19,972 nucleotides of DNA from JBLHGN01 sp047616325 (GCA_047616325.1 JBLHGN010000034.1:1-19972), one strand, 5' to 3'. Positions 1 through 8,209 are shown, numbered from the stretch's first letter. A program made the numbers and translations. Notes: generated from the letters alone by a model not told the origin.

Positions 1-1
1 T

Positions 2-112
2 GGCTTGATACAAGCCGCTAAAAGTAAAGCTCGCGGCTATCGAAGTGATAAAAATTTTATTGCTATTGCATACCTACTTGGGGCGAAACTAGAGTTTGAT
101 CTACCCACGTAA
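2..112 (+). pseudogene. C-terminal end of an ISL3-like transposase (cut by window edge)
   Basis: The frame starting at base 2 is open from the window edge to a TAA at 110-112 and encodes 36 residues. It contains the stretch SKARGYRSDKNFIAIAYLLG and ends KLEFDLPT. This 'ARGYR..xNF/L..I.Y...GKL...LP' ending is typical of ISL3-family (IS204/IS1001/IS1165) transposases. Only the last part is in the window, so I cannot tell whether the gene is intact upstream. It lies only 43 bp from the end of the NRPS gene, so the element abuts the biosynthetic cluster. The family call rests on remembered sequence pattern and could be wrong in detail. Confidence 0.5.
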
Positions 113-126
113 TGTAGCGAAGAACC
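113..126 (-). repeat. possible outer end (inverted repeat) of the ISL3-like element
   Basis: Directly after the transposase stop the sequence is tgtagcgaagaacc, which reads GGTTCTTCGCTACA on the minus strand. ISL3-family ends usually begin GG(C/T)TCTT, so this may be the right terminal repeat and would put the element boundary at about 126. The partner end is outside the window, so this is unconfirmed. Confidence 0.3.
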
Positions 127-155
127 AGTTTAGTAGATGCGGTTTATGTGACTTT

Positions 156-3100
156 CTATTCAATAAGTACTAAGAATTCACGCATGTAGTCAAATACCCG
201 ATGGTGAATCTCGTCAATATTATTAACAGATGGGCTTTCCAAATGCAGAAATTTACCTTTCAGCGTTTCAACAACGGTCACATTCATTTCGTTGGTGTTG
301 GTGGCAAATGCCTCTTGAACGATTTCGTTTCTGTAGTTTGGCAGGAACTCCTCAACAAATGAAAGCTCATTTACAAATGCATCAAAAGGAAACTTTTTTG
401 CTTTTTTTAGCGTTTCATTGTCATTCAATATCACTTCGTAGGGAATATCGCTTAGCGACATAGCTCGGTTAAAGTCTTGTAAGGTTCTTTCTATATGCTG
501 CGGAATACTATGTTTGGGGTCGTAGCCTGTAACAACTGGCACTAAGTTAATGTACATGCCTACGGTGGGGGAGACGTCGCTATCCCTGCGTAATGCGGAG
601 TGCGCGCAAAACACAAAATCGGTACGCGTAGATATGTGGTATAAGGCCCAGGAAAGTGCCGCAATAAAATGAGAAAACACACTGTTACTTAAATCACACT
701 GTAGTTGTTTTTCGAAATGCGAAGACGATGCGCGGCTGACTTTATCAGCATCGAGCAATACCTTATTTTGACATTGCGGTAATAACCTTACCAAGTCTTG
801 AGCAGCAGCTTTTGCCCTTTCCGAATAAACGCCAGACACAATGGCATTGTATTGTTGTTGAGCAAATTCAGTGTAATTTTCACTTACTGTGGGCAATATT
901 AATTGTGTGTTAGTGCGAATGGAATCGTAAATCGCTACAAACTCTTTGGAAATGCGCCCCAGCGAGTTATCATCGCAAGCAATATGATGACCTGTCAACT
1001 GCAGTATTTCACCACCTTCTTTCATTGGGCTAACAATAGCGCAAAGCAATGGGCTTTTGCTTACGTCAAATTTATGCAGGTGTTTAATTAAGGGCAAATC
1101 GGCATTCACTTCTAGTGACGAGCCTGCTTGCAAGCGAATAACAGTAAGATTATCGATGGTATAGTGGTTTTCAATAAGTTCCAAATAAGGTCGACTAATT
1201 TTTATATTTGTTCTAAGCGTTGGGTGACGTTCTAATAATATAAGTATTGCTTGTTTAACCTGTTGCTCGTTAAAGGGTTCTTGCGAAAAAATATAACGTG
1301 CGCAAGTAATTGAATGCCCTTGACACGCGAGCATTTCGCGAAAAAACAAACCAATTTGACCCTGCGTTGCATTAATGCGAGTGACCAGAGATCCAGGTTC
1401 GTTAACTGGGAGAGTTGATGATTTTTTTTGCCCAGGAGCTAAAGCAAGTTCAATAAGTTTGGTTTGAGCTGCAAGTGTTGGGTTGCGGTATACGTCGGCC
1501 ACTTCAATTTTCGTACTAAATTTACGGCCGAGTTTTACTGCCAACTGGGTTGCTGTAAGGCTATTTCCACCGCTTTCAAAAAAATTGTCAGTATTTGAAA
1601 ACGTCACTCTTCTTGTAACCTCGGTCCAAACTTCAGAAATTTTTGCAGCAGTACCGACAAGCGAGACAGGTTCGACATGGTCTTCTTTTAAGGTTGCTAA
1701 TAGTTTTCTATTTACTTTAAAGTTTTCTGTCACTGGTAGGGCGTCGAGTAAAAGCCAGCGTGACGGCATCATGTAATCGGGTAGATTTTGTCTAATTAGA
1801 TCTTTGAGTGTTTCAATGTTTATGGCGCCATTTTTGGCTACTAGGTAGGCGCGCAGTTCGCGCTCTTCTGTATTGGTGTTATCGAGCTGGGTTTTTTTCT
1901 CGTGCGTATCTACGGCCAAGACAATGGCTTCTTGAACCGAGACGTGGGCATTAAGAAGCTGTTCAACTTCTCCGAGTTCTATGCGAATACCTCGAATTTT
2001 TACTTGGGTGTCTTTGCGCTGCAAAAATTCGAGGTCGCCTGATTCGTGCAATAGTGCGTAGTCTCCGGTTAAAAAGTAACGCTTATTTTGCACACTAACG
2101 AATTTTTCTGAATCAATTTCTGGTGCACGCCAATATTGGCTGGCAACTCGGTCACCGGCCAATAATATTTCTCCAATATGGCTTGCCGTAATGGGCTGAT
2201 AGTTTTCGTCGCAGACTATCTGCTCTATGCCAGGTACAGGTTTTCCAATAAGTACCTTGTGTGTGTGTTTGCGCGGGTAAAAATGTATATGGCTTAAGCC
2301 AAAAATTTCGGTACATCCATAAGCGGTAGCGATAAGGGCATTGGGGAAAATCTCATGTAAGGTATCAATGTGGCTGGGGGCAAAGGTATCACCGCCATAC
2401 CATACAAGACGGATGGCAGTAAAAGTGCTGTTGTTGGGGTGTTGTTGTTGAATATGGTGGGCAAAATTTCTTAACAAGGCGGGCGGGCAGTGAAAAGTGG
2501 TGCACAGCTCAACCTGGCTTTTCAGCCATTCCAGTTCCATTGCTTTTTTGGATTCTAGAATCAAGGTGGTGCCGCCACAAACTAGCGGGGCCATTAGCTC
2601 CAACATGCTAATACTCCACGCGTAGCGGGCAATGGAATTTAAGGTGTCGGCATTGCTAAAGTGCAGAGATTGGGCGGGTTCGCAAATTGCGTTTCGCATT
2701 GCCCTAGCGCTGCCCAATACACCTTTGCCGCTGCCTGTGGTGCCCGAAGTAAAAAACATACATGCTGGTGCATCCAAATTTCTATTTGGCGCAGCTGCTG
2801 GAGTTATCGTAGTGTTTGGGCTCAGGGCTAAATGTTCAACGATTAAGGTTTGCTTCGCCCAGCCAAGAAAGCGGTCGCCATAGTGTTGCTGAGTGATGGT
2901 GCATACCGCATCGATGCTTTGGTATTTTGCTTGCAGCTGCGCATTTGGATGTTCGGGGTCGAGCGGGGCATATATAGCTCCTATGTGTGTTATGGCCAGC
3001 AGGGCGATTACAATGTGTTCACTGGGGTCGAGAAGTACCGCTACAAAATCACCGGTTTGCACGCCGTTTTGACGAAGATAGTGCGCGAGAGAATCAACAC

Positions 3101-3263
3101 GTTTGCCTAGCTCTCCGTAGGTAATGCATTTGTCTTGAAATTTGATCGCCAACTTCCCAGGCGCAAGGGCGCAATGCCGCCGCACCAGATCGTCCAAAAA
3201 GCTCGTGTCGCTCAAGGGCATTGAGGGATAAGCGCTATTGGAATCGTTCCTTGGTGAAACCAT
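156..3263 (-). CDS. nonribosomal peptide synthetase, A-T-C architecture
   Basis: This 1035-residue protein has three domains. The adenylation domain (about 20-535) shows core motif A3 TSGTTGSGKG (172-181), A5 AYGCTE (314-319), A8 KIRGIRIELGEVE, and an A10-like ENFKVNRK with lysine 516. The carrier domain has FFESGGNSL with phosphopantetheine serine 568. The condensation domain (about 630-1035) shows HHIACDD (759-765), so the HHxxxD histidines and aspartate are kept but the usual final glycycine position is Asp. The order A-T-C is unusual: the loaded acyl group would be donated to an acceptor on another carrier or to a free amine. Where most A domains carry Asp for the alpha-amino group (GrsA 235), the sequence reads RYAWSIS (213-219) with Ala or Trp, so the substrate may not be an ordinary alpha-amino acid. 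The ATG at 3263 has GAGG 9 nt upstream. The gene lies 42 nt after the hydroxylase, probably in one operon. The product is unknown. Confidence 0.93.
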   Translation of the reverse strand: MVSPRNDSNSAYPSMPLSDTSFLDDLVRRHCALAPGKLAIKFQDKCITYGELGKRVDSLAHYLRQNGVQTGDFVAVLLDPSEHIVIALLAITHIGAIYAPLDPEHPNAQLQAKYQSIDAVCTITQQHYGDRFLGWAKQTLIVEHLALSPNTTITPAAAPNRNLDAPACMFFTSGTTGSGKGVLGSARAMRNAICEPAQSLHFSNADTLNSIARYAWSISMLELMAPLVCGGTTLILESKKAMELEWLKSQVELCTTFHCPPALLRNFAHHIQQQHPNNSTFTAIRLVWYGGDTFAPSHIDTLHEIFPNALIATAYGCTEIFGLSHIHFYPRKHTHKVLIGKPVPGIEQIVCDENYQPITASHIGEILLAGDRVASQYWRAPEIDSEKFVSVQNKRYFLTGDYALLHESGDLEFLQRKDTQVKIRGIRIELGEVEQLLNAHVSVQEAIVLAVDTHEKKTQLDNTNTEERELRAYLVAKNGAINIETLKDLIRQNLPDYMMPSRWLLLDALPVTENFKVNRKLLATLKEDHVEPVSLVGTAAKISEVWTEVTRRVTFSNTDNFFESGGNSLTATQLAVKLGRKFSTKIEVADVYRNPTLAAQTKLIELALAPGQKKSSTLPVNEPGSLVTRINATQGQIGLFFREMLACQGHSITCARYIFSQEPFNEQQVKQAILILLERHPTLRTNIKISRPYLELIENHYTIDNLTVIRLQAGSSLEVNADLPLIKHLHKFDVSKSPLLCAIVSPMKEGGEILQLTGHHIACDDNSLGRISKEFVAIYDSIRTNTQLILPTVSENYTEFAQQQYNAIVSGVYSERAKAAAQDLVRLLPQCQNKVLLDADKVSRASSSHFEKQLQCDLSNSVFSHFIAALSWALYHISTRTDFVFCAHSALRRDSDVSPTVGMYINLVPVVTGYDPKHSIPQHIERTLQDFNRAMSLSDIPYEVILNDNETLKKAKKFPFDAFVNELSFVEEFLPNYRNEIVQEAFATNTNEMNVTVVETLKGKFLHLESPSVNNIDEIHHRVFDYMREFLVLIE

Positions 3264-3305
3264 TCATATTATCCTCGATAAAGCATAAGGCGAGTCGACG
3301 CAAAA

Positions 3306-4484
3306 TTAGTAGTTTTCAGGGTCCACCGGTAAACCCATCAAGTGATAGCCGTAGGTTTTTGCGGCAACGTCATAATCTGTTTGCGCGTGACTACCGCAAA
3401 TATGCACGTCGCGAAATAGGCGCTGTAGTTCATTAGACCTAAACCAGCTGCCACCGCCGGCAGCAGCAAAGACTCTGTCTACCGCTTCAATGGACATTTT
3501 GGTCGCATAACTTTGATGCACGCGCCACTTCAAAACACTTTCGGGGTCTGGCATGCTGCTGTTTACTACGCAGGCGTCCATTTCGCGCCAGTCTTTTCTG
3601 AGCAGTTCATGGGCCGAAGCAAGTTGATTGGTAGATTCAGCTAAACGCATATACGCAGGAACGCTTTCACTAACCTTCGCGCCTGTGTATGCGCGCACAC
3701 GATGTGTTGTTTTTTCTTTATATACTTCACATGCGCGCTTAGCAATACCCAGTGCAACACATGAGAATCCAATGGAGAAGATCGGCGAGAACGGCAGATA
3801 AGACAAACCTCCAGAGTGGCTGCCGAAGCCTTTGCTCACCCCTATATTTAATGCAATAAGTGACTCGCAGCGATGTTCTGGAACATATATATCATCTACC
3901 ACCAGTGTTTTGCTGCCCGTGCCGGAAAGCGCTGCGGCGTCCCAGTCATCCAGTATGGTGTATTCCGTTCTCGGAATCAGCGCAAACATGGGGCCCAATT
4001 GACCATATTCGTTTATATCTTTGTAGCCTAACACGGCCCATTGTGCGTAATCGCAACCTGAGGACCAGCCAAAATGCCCCGAAAGCCGTATACCCCCATC
4101 CACTTTCTCACATTTCCCGAGCGGTGCGACAGAAGACGAAATAAGGGTATTGGCATCTTGCCCCCAAACCTCCTGCTGTGCTTTCTGCGAAAACAATCCC
4201 ACCCCATGAGAATGATTAGCCAGCAGTGCACTTGCCCATGCAGTTGACGCACAAGCTCCGGCAAGCACTACAACTGCCTCAGCGTATTCACCTAAGGATA
4301 ACTCCGTGCCACCATAGGCCGCAGGTTGCAAACTGCGAAAAAAGCCAATCTGTTGAAGCGCTTGAATGTTTTGTGCCGGCACCACGCGCTCGACTTCGGC
4401 TTGCTGTACATTAGCACGTATGGGCAGGGCGATTTCACGAATTTTATCTATAAGCATGGGGTGGTCCAGATGAACTGCTGGCAA
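3306..4484 (-). CDS. group D flavin-dependent monooxygenase (acyl-CoA dehydrogenase fold, HsaA/HpaB-like)
   Basis: The product has up to 392 residues. It has the acyl-CoA dehydrogenase layout: an N-terminal helical part with GFFRSLQPAAYGG, a middle beta part with GWSSGCDYAQWAVLGY (139-154), then VDDIYVPEHR, and a helical C-terminal part with AAGGGSW and RLFRDVHICGSHAQ. The 'SSGCD.AQW' block is characteristic of flavin hydroxylases of the HsaA/HpaB type rather than true acyl-CoA dehydrogenases. Such enzymes hydroxylate aromatic rings or heteroatoms with reduced flavin supplied by a separate reductase. No reductase gene is visible here. It lies immediately upstream of the NRPS and is likely co-transcribed, so it probably tailors the building block or product. 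The start is uncertain: TTG at 4484 has no Shine-Dalgarno, while ATG at 4457 has a weak GGA 7 nt upstream. No stop occurs in frame until 4557-4559. Confidence 0.85.
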   Translation of the reverse strand: MPAVHLDHPMLIDKIREIALPIRANVQQAEVERVVPAQNIQALQQIGFFRSLQPAAYGGTELSLGEYAEAVVVLAGACASTAWASALLANHSHGVGLFSQKAQQEVWGQDANTLISSSVAPLGKCEKVDGGIRLSGHFGWSSGCDYAQWAVLGYKDINEYGQLGPMFALIPRTEYTILDDWDAAALSGTGSKTLVVDDIYVPEHRCESLIALNIGVSKGFGSHSGGLSYLPFSPIFSIGFSCVALGIAKRACEVYKEKTTHRVRAYTGAKVSESVPAYMRLAESTNQLASAHELLRKDWREMDACVVNSSMPDPESVLKWRVHQSYATKMSIEAVDRVFAAAGGGSWFRSNELQRLFRDVHICGSHAQTDYDVAAKTYGYHLMGLPVDPENY

Positions 4485-5048
4485 TCGTAAGGGATCAAAA
4501 TTATCGCATGTCGCATAAAATGATGCTAGGGCTGGGCGCCGGTAGCTGTCGAGTATTTAACAACGGCCGATATTCTCTAGCCGGGTGGAGTGGCAAGATC
4601 ATTGGGCAGAGACCTTACATAAAAATTAGCCGACTTTATTGGCGCGTTTACGTCATACACCTGAGATATTTGGCCACTATAATCTATTAGTTTATCGATT
4701 AGGCCACCAAGTTGGCCATCAATATTTTGGCAAAAAAACAAAGCTGAAACGGACCTTTTGGCATTTACGGAGACAAAACTGGAATTAAGCAATGCACTCT
4801 TCAATCTAAATGATGTATTATTGCGCGTCAGAATTTATGCTAGAAAGAATCGGAAACAATGGCCATACAGTTATTGAACTATACCGAGCACGGTAACTCG
4901 GCCGTTTTTAGACCCCAACATCAAACTGTGAAACCTGCTCAAGCATACGAAGGAATAGAGCAAATAATTTACTAACAGGAAGTCGAAAAACGACGCGCCA
5001 CATATAAAATTTGCGTGAATTCGTCAGAAACATACTTGGTAGGAAATA
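4485..5048. other. divergent intergenic control region of the biosynthetic cluster
   Basis: This is about 560 bp between the leftward hydroxylase/NRPS pair and the rightward small-peptide/thioesterase set. Short open frames occur on both strands between 4508 and 4804, but none has a recognisable product, a ribosome site or homology I can see. I found no strong promoter pair, no Zur-like palindrome and no terminator. It presumably holds the two divergent promoters. Confidence 0.5.
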
Positions 5049-5210
5049 ATGTCAATACCAGACATCATAAATCAACAGGTTAAAGCTTCGACTAATCGTG
5101 AGTTCGAAAAGCAGCTGTGTGATTTACTTAATCGAAGGTATGGTGTGAGTGTGCAAGACGTAAATGCTCCAATTTCATGGAGCGAAACAACGCCCCTGGC
5201 AAACTTTTAA
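5049..5210 (+). CDS. small 53-residue protein at the head of the thioesterase operon, function unknown
   Basis: The frame runs from ATG 5049 to TAA 5210 and encodes 53 residues beginning MSIPDIINQQVKAS and ending TPLANF. An AGGA lies 4 nt upstream of the ATG, close but usable. The stop is followed 15 nt later by the thioesterase ATG, which has its own GAGGAG site, so the spacing is operon-like. The protein is soluble and charged, has one Cys, and shows no signal peptide, membrane segment or leader-peptide cleavage motif. I do not recognise a family. It could be a small accessory or docking protein, or a spurious frame. Confidence 0.5.
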   Translation: MSIPDIINQQVKASTNREFEKQLCDLLNRRYGVSVQDVNAPISWSETTPLANF

Positions 5211-5225
5211 GAGGAGATTAGCCAA

Positions 5226-6107
5226 ATGCTAGATGTCCAGTTAGATAGCCAACTTATTGAACAAAAGAGCGTAGCGAAAGTTGTCGAACTTGTCTTACAA
5301 ACAAAAGAAAAGATAAGCGAAAAAATAAAAATAAAACCAAAAATACAAATCCAAAATATGGTGATGCCGTTAAACAGCGGCAAAGGAAAGCCATCCCTCT
5401 ATCTTATATGCGGAATTACCCTGTATAGCCCTCTGGCAAAAAATCTTTCTGGTGATTTTGCTTGCTTTGGTATCTATGTGCCACAGGAGAAATTGTTTTT
5501 CAAACACGCCAAACAGAACAATGACTTCACGGTCTCTTACCTTGCCTCTCTGTATGTCGACGCCATCTACAAACATGCGGTCGAAAATACCTTAAGTAAA
5601 AACACCCCCCCCAGGTTAGCGCTTGGAGGCGTTTCTTTTGGTGGTGTATTAGCATTTGAAATTGCCAGACAATTAACCCAAAATGGGTGCGAGGTGTCGG
5701 GGTTGATTATGTTAGATACGGTACTGCCGGGCGCGCTCACTCGGCCATGGTCACTTACACTGAAATCACTAATCAAAAAAATTAGAGTTCAGATAGGTAA
5801 TATTCAAAACATAATCACTAATAATTCTACATCAGTTAAAATGTCGGCACGTGAAGTAAGAAAAGTGGAATTATTGGCAATTATACGAGGCAAAGCCACG
5901 CAGGCCTATCTAAAAGGTCATCCGACCTTTAGCGGGCCAACATTAATTGTGCGTGCCGCCGAGCAATATGGACATATTGTTGAACCGAGCCTGTGTTGGC
6001 ACTCCAGGTTAAGGGGGCCTGTATATCTTGGCGAAGCTGCAGGTGAACACCTTGAAATATTACAAAGTCCAGAAACAGCCAAGCTGATTGCAGCGCATAT
6101 CAATTAA
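5226..6107 (+). CDS. free-standing NRPS-type thioesterase (alpha/beta hydrolase)
   Basis: The product has 293 residues. The GxSxG nucleophile elbow is GGVSFGG with serine 137. The acid is probably the Asp in LIMLDTVLPG (about 165), and the histidine is H275 in AGEHLEIL near the C-terminus. This is the order and spacing of PF00975 thioesterases that release or edit acyl chains on carrier proteins. The roughly 45-residue N-terminal part is lysine- and glutamine-rich and longer than usual for type II thioesterases, which are typically about 240-260 residues. That and the lack of a TE domain in the NRPS suggest it is the chain-releasing enzyme, though editing is possible. GAGGAG precedes the ATG. 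A run of eight C at about 5605-5612 encodes Thr-Pro-Pro and does not break the frame. Confidence 0.88.
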   Translation: MLDVQLDSQLIEQKSVAKVVELVLQTKEKISEKIKIKPKIQIQNMVMPLNSGKGKPSLYLICGITLYSPLAKNLSGDFACFGIYVPQEKLFFKHAKQNNDFTVSYLASLYVDAIYKHAVENTLSKNTPPRLALGGVSFGGVLAFEIARQLTQNGCEVSGLIMLDTVLPGALTRPWSLTLKSLIKKIRVQIGNIQNIITNNSTSVKMSAREVRKVELLAIIRGKATQAYLKGHPTFSGPTLIVRAAEQYGHIVEPSLCWHSRLRGPVYLGEAAGEHLEILQSPETAKLIAAHIN

Positions 6108-6184
6108 AAACGGGGCATGTGCAACTGGCCAATTAAGCCGTCTATTGACCAATAAATATATTTACCGAACAGGTGACTGCCAAA

Positions 6185-6424
6185 GTGAGCGATGTAGGAG
6201 CAAAAATTAAACAATTTTTACAAGACAGTCTAGATGTGGATGTTGCGAGCCTGACAGATACTGAAGAGTTATTTACAAGTGGTTTAATCGATAGCTTCGC
6301 ACTAATTGAATTGCTTGGGTTTATGGAGAGCGAACTCGACTTTACGGTAAATTTTTCTGAAATGACAGTAGATGATTTCGATACCATAGAGGCACTCGTA
6401 AAGCTGCTTGCAAACGAAAGATAG
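6185..6424 (+). CDS. free-standing acyl/peptidyl carrier protein
   Basis: This is a 79-residue phosphopantetheine-binding protein. The attachment site is in the motif GLIDSFALIEL, with the D-S-F/L core of carrier proteins. The flanking helices (KIKQFLQDSL, then DDFDTIEALVKLLANE) match the four-helix carrier fold. The start chosen is GTG 6185, because AGGTGA (6171-6176) lies 8 nt upstream and is an almost ideal Shine-Dalgarno. The in-frame GTG at 6173 lies inside that site. The gene sits between the thioesterase and the methyltransferase. Inferred role: to hold the acceptor unit for the C-terminal condensation domain of the NRPS, or to carry a starter acyl group. No separate ligase for loading it is visible. 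Confidence 0.85.
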   Translation: MSDVGAKIKQFLQDSLDVDVASLTDTEELFTSGLIDSFALIELLGFMESELDFTVNFSEMTVDDFDTIEALVKLLANER

Positions 6425-6446
6425 CTTAGGAGCTAAGGACAAAAAA

Positions 6447-7115
6447 ATGGCTTACCGTAGTGCCGATTTAAATACCGCCAAGTTATTAGCTTACGCCCGT
6501 CGTTACGGAATTAGAGAGCACGACACGCTCAAGAGGTGTCGCCTTGAAACCATAAAAAATCGGCCGGATGCCGATTATATGACTATGCCCGAAGAGGCGG
6601 CTTTTCTCGCCTTTTTTATCAAAACGCTAGGATATACAAAAGGCCTTGAAATAGGTGTTTTTACAGGCTACTCAAGTTTGTCGTTGCTTTTGGCTATGCC
6701 CGACGATGGCATGCTCGTGTGTTGTGAAATTGATCGGGAGTGCGCAGATACAGCTCAAGAATATTGGCGCCAAGCCGGTGTCGCCCACAAAGGGCTTTGT
6801 CATGTAGGCGATGCCGTTGAAATTACCTACGACTTAATTGCGCAAGGCCAAGAAAACACGTTTGATTTTGCCTATATTGATGCTAATAAAGATCAGTATG
6901 ACACCTACTACGAGGCGGCCCTTAAACTGGTGAAACCGTCCGGCATTATTATGATCGACAATATGCTTTGGGGGGGTAAAATTCTTGACAGTAACGATCA
7001 AAGTGTCGAAACGCTGGCGATCAATAATTTGAATAAAAAGCTTCATAAAGACCTGCGCATTGAAATTTGTCTAGCGACATTTGGCGACGGCGTTTCATTT
7101 ATCCGAAAGCTTTAG
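6447..7115 (+). CDS. SAM-dependent O-methyltransferase, caffeoyl-CoA OMT/catechol OMT family
   Basis: The product has 222 residues. The SAM-binding motif I is GLEIGVFTGYSSL (from residue 66). Divalent-metal ligands typical of this family are present: D145 in YIDANKDQY, and D171 and N172 in MIDNMLWGG, with the family spacing of 26 between the two aspartates. Enzymes of this type methylate one hydroxyl of a catechol in a metal-dependent way, for example SafC of the saframycin pathway. This pairs naturally with the flavin hydroxylase at 3306-4484 and suggests an aromatic diol in the product (inference). The start is ATG 6447, with AAGGA just upstream at 6435-6439. An in-frame TTG at 6408 overlaps the carrier gene and is less likely. 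It is the last gene of the rightward set. Confidence 0.9.
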   Translation: MAYRSADLNTAKLLAYARRYGIREHDTLKRCRLETIKNRPDADYMTMPEEAAFLAFFIKTLGYTKGLEIGVFTGYSSLSLLLAMPDDGMLVCCEIDRECADTAQEYWRQAGVAHKGLCHVGDAVEITYDLIAQGQENTFDFAYIDANKDQYDTYYEAALKLVKPSGIIMIDNMLWGGKILDSNDQSVETLAINNLNKKLHKDLRIEICLATFGDGVSFIRKL

Positions 7116-7222
7116 TCAGAATACAAAATTACTAACACTAGACGAGCAGACGGCCTGGATTCAACTCGCTAGTGCAATCGGTGGATTGGTCCCAAACCAT
7201 ACCTGATTTGGGGTGCAAAAGC

Positions 7223-7837
7223 CTAAAAATTTTCTTCGCGTTTATTTAATTTGGTCATAATTTTTTCAACATCTTCGCGCGTCATGTTGTCGAAGCTTGT
7301 GCCTTTGGGCGCGTACTGACGAATCAAGCCATTGGTATTCTCATTAAGACCACGCTCCCGTGAGTGGTAGGGATGAGCAAAATGCCCCGGTGCATTGAGC
7401 ACTTGTGACATCGCTTCATGTAGCGCGAACTCCTAACCTATTATCATAGGTTAGCGTTTCAATATCAGCAGCTAAGGGAGAAAGGGTTTCCAGTATTGCG
7501 TTCTTAGCTGCCTCCGCTGTTTTGTTGGGAGCTGAGGCTATTAAGGTGAATCGCGCTTTTCTTTCAACAGGCGTCATCAATACTGACCCGCCTGGGTTAC
7601 CAATAATAATATCCATTTCCCGGCCGCCAACTCTACTACGCTCATCCACTACCGCAGGGCGATCATCAATGCTAACTCAATTTTTAAGCTGACCTCGACG
7701 ATCTGGACTGTCATATCGCTTCTTCTGACAACGCAAATAGGCATGTAAATCACCGCCTGCTTTCTTGTCTGTCAATATGTACTGGTAAATCCATTCGGGG
7801 CTTACCGATTGCAAATCCATTTTCTTTAGCCATCCAC
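7223..7837 (-). pseudogene. decayed IS30-family transposase, 5' end cut off by the IS3 element
   Basis: Read on the minus strand, three pieces follow IS30 transposase order. The first is MDLQSVSPEWIYQYI...GGDLHAYLRCQKKR (about 7830 to 7677). The second is DERSRVGGREMDIIIG...VERKARFTLI...LTYDN (about 7649 to 7440). The third is HEAMSQVLN...HPYHSRERGLNENTNGLIRQY (about 7430 to 7223). The pieces lie in different frames. At the DNGKEF catalytic block one extra A and a Lys-to-stop change are visible around 7430-7445. The C-terminus is also abnormal after KLNKR, where NRPR...LGFKTP is expected. The N-terminal part is lost at the IS3 junction. It is certainly non-functional. Confidence 0.82.
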
Positions 7838-7864
7838 TGTATAGTGGCCTCCGAAATTGAGACA
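7838..7864 (+). repeat. left inverted repeat of the IS3-family element
   Basis: The sequence starts TGTATAGTGGCCTCC and ends GAGACA. It matches the right end imperfectly, with small gaps near the tip. Confidence 0.65.
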
Positions 7865-7902
7865 GTGAGTTAGAATAAAAATCACTGAATCGAGAGACCA
7901 CT

Positions 7903-8192
7903 ATGAAGCGTAAAACATTGCCAGCCAAGTTCAAAGCAAAAGTTGCCATAGCGGCCCTGAAGGGCCAACAGACAGACAGTCAATCAAATTGCTTCTGAAT
8001 TTGAGGTTCACACCACGCAGGTTAATGCATGGAAGAAGTTGTTACTCGACGAATCGGCTGATATCTTCAGCAGGGGGGGGGAAGTCAACAATCTAGCGAT
8101 TCCGAAGATGAAAGGACAAGCTATACAGTCAAATTGGGCGGCTGAAAGTAGAAGTAGATTGGCTTAAAAAAAAGACGGGATATCTAGACTGA
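7903..8192 (+). pseudogene. IS3-family orfA (helix-turn-helix subunit), frameshifted
   Basis: The gene starts MKRKTLPAKFKAKVAIAALKG, the usual opening of this orfA type. Then QIASEFEVHTTQVNAWKK appears in a second frame. SQQSSDSEDERTS follows in another frame after the G run at about 8074-8082. LYSQIGRLKVEVDWLKKKTGYLD is in yet another frame, ending in TGA at 8190-8192. At least three frameshifts are needed to read the normal protein, so it is inactive. Confidence 0.85.
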
Positions 8193-8209
8193 GCAACCCT
8201 GAGAAAATC

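Noticed and set aside
4508..4804. Open frames of 60-75 codons on both strands in the divergent intergenic region
   Set aside because: They have no ribosome site, no recognisable motif and no operon-like spacing, and they overlap each other on opposite strands.
156..7115. Idea that the NRPS cluster makes the zinc chelator used by the siderophore-type receptor
   Set aside because: No Zur-like operator was found near either biosynthetic operon, the enzymes do not show typical metallophore signatures, and mobile elements separate the two regions.
7116..7222. Possible terminator or regulatory RNA after the methyltransferase gene
   Set aside because: I see no stable hairpin followed by a T run in this stretch; it looks like the junction to the IS30 remnant.
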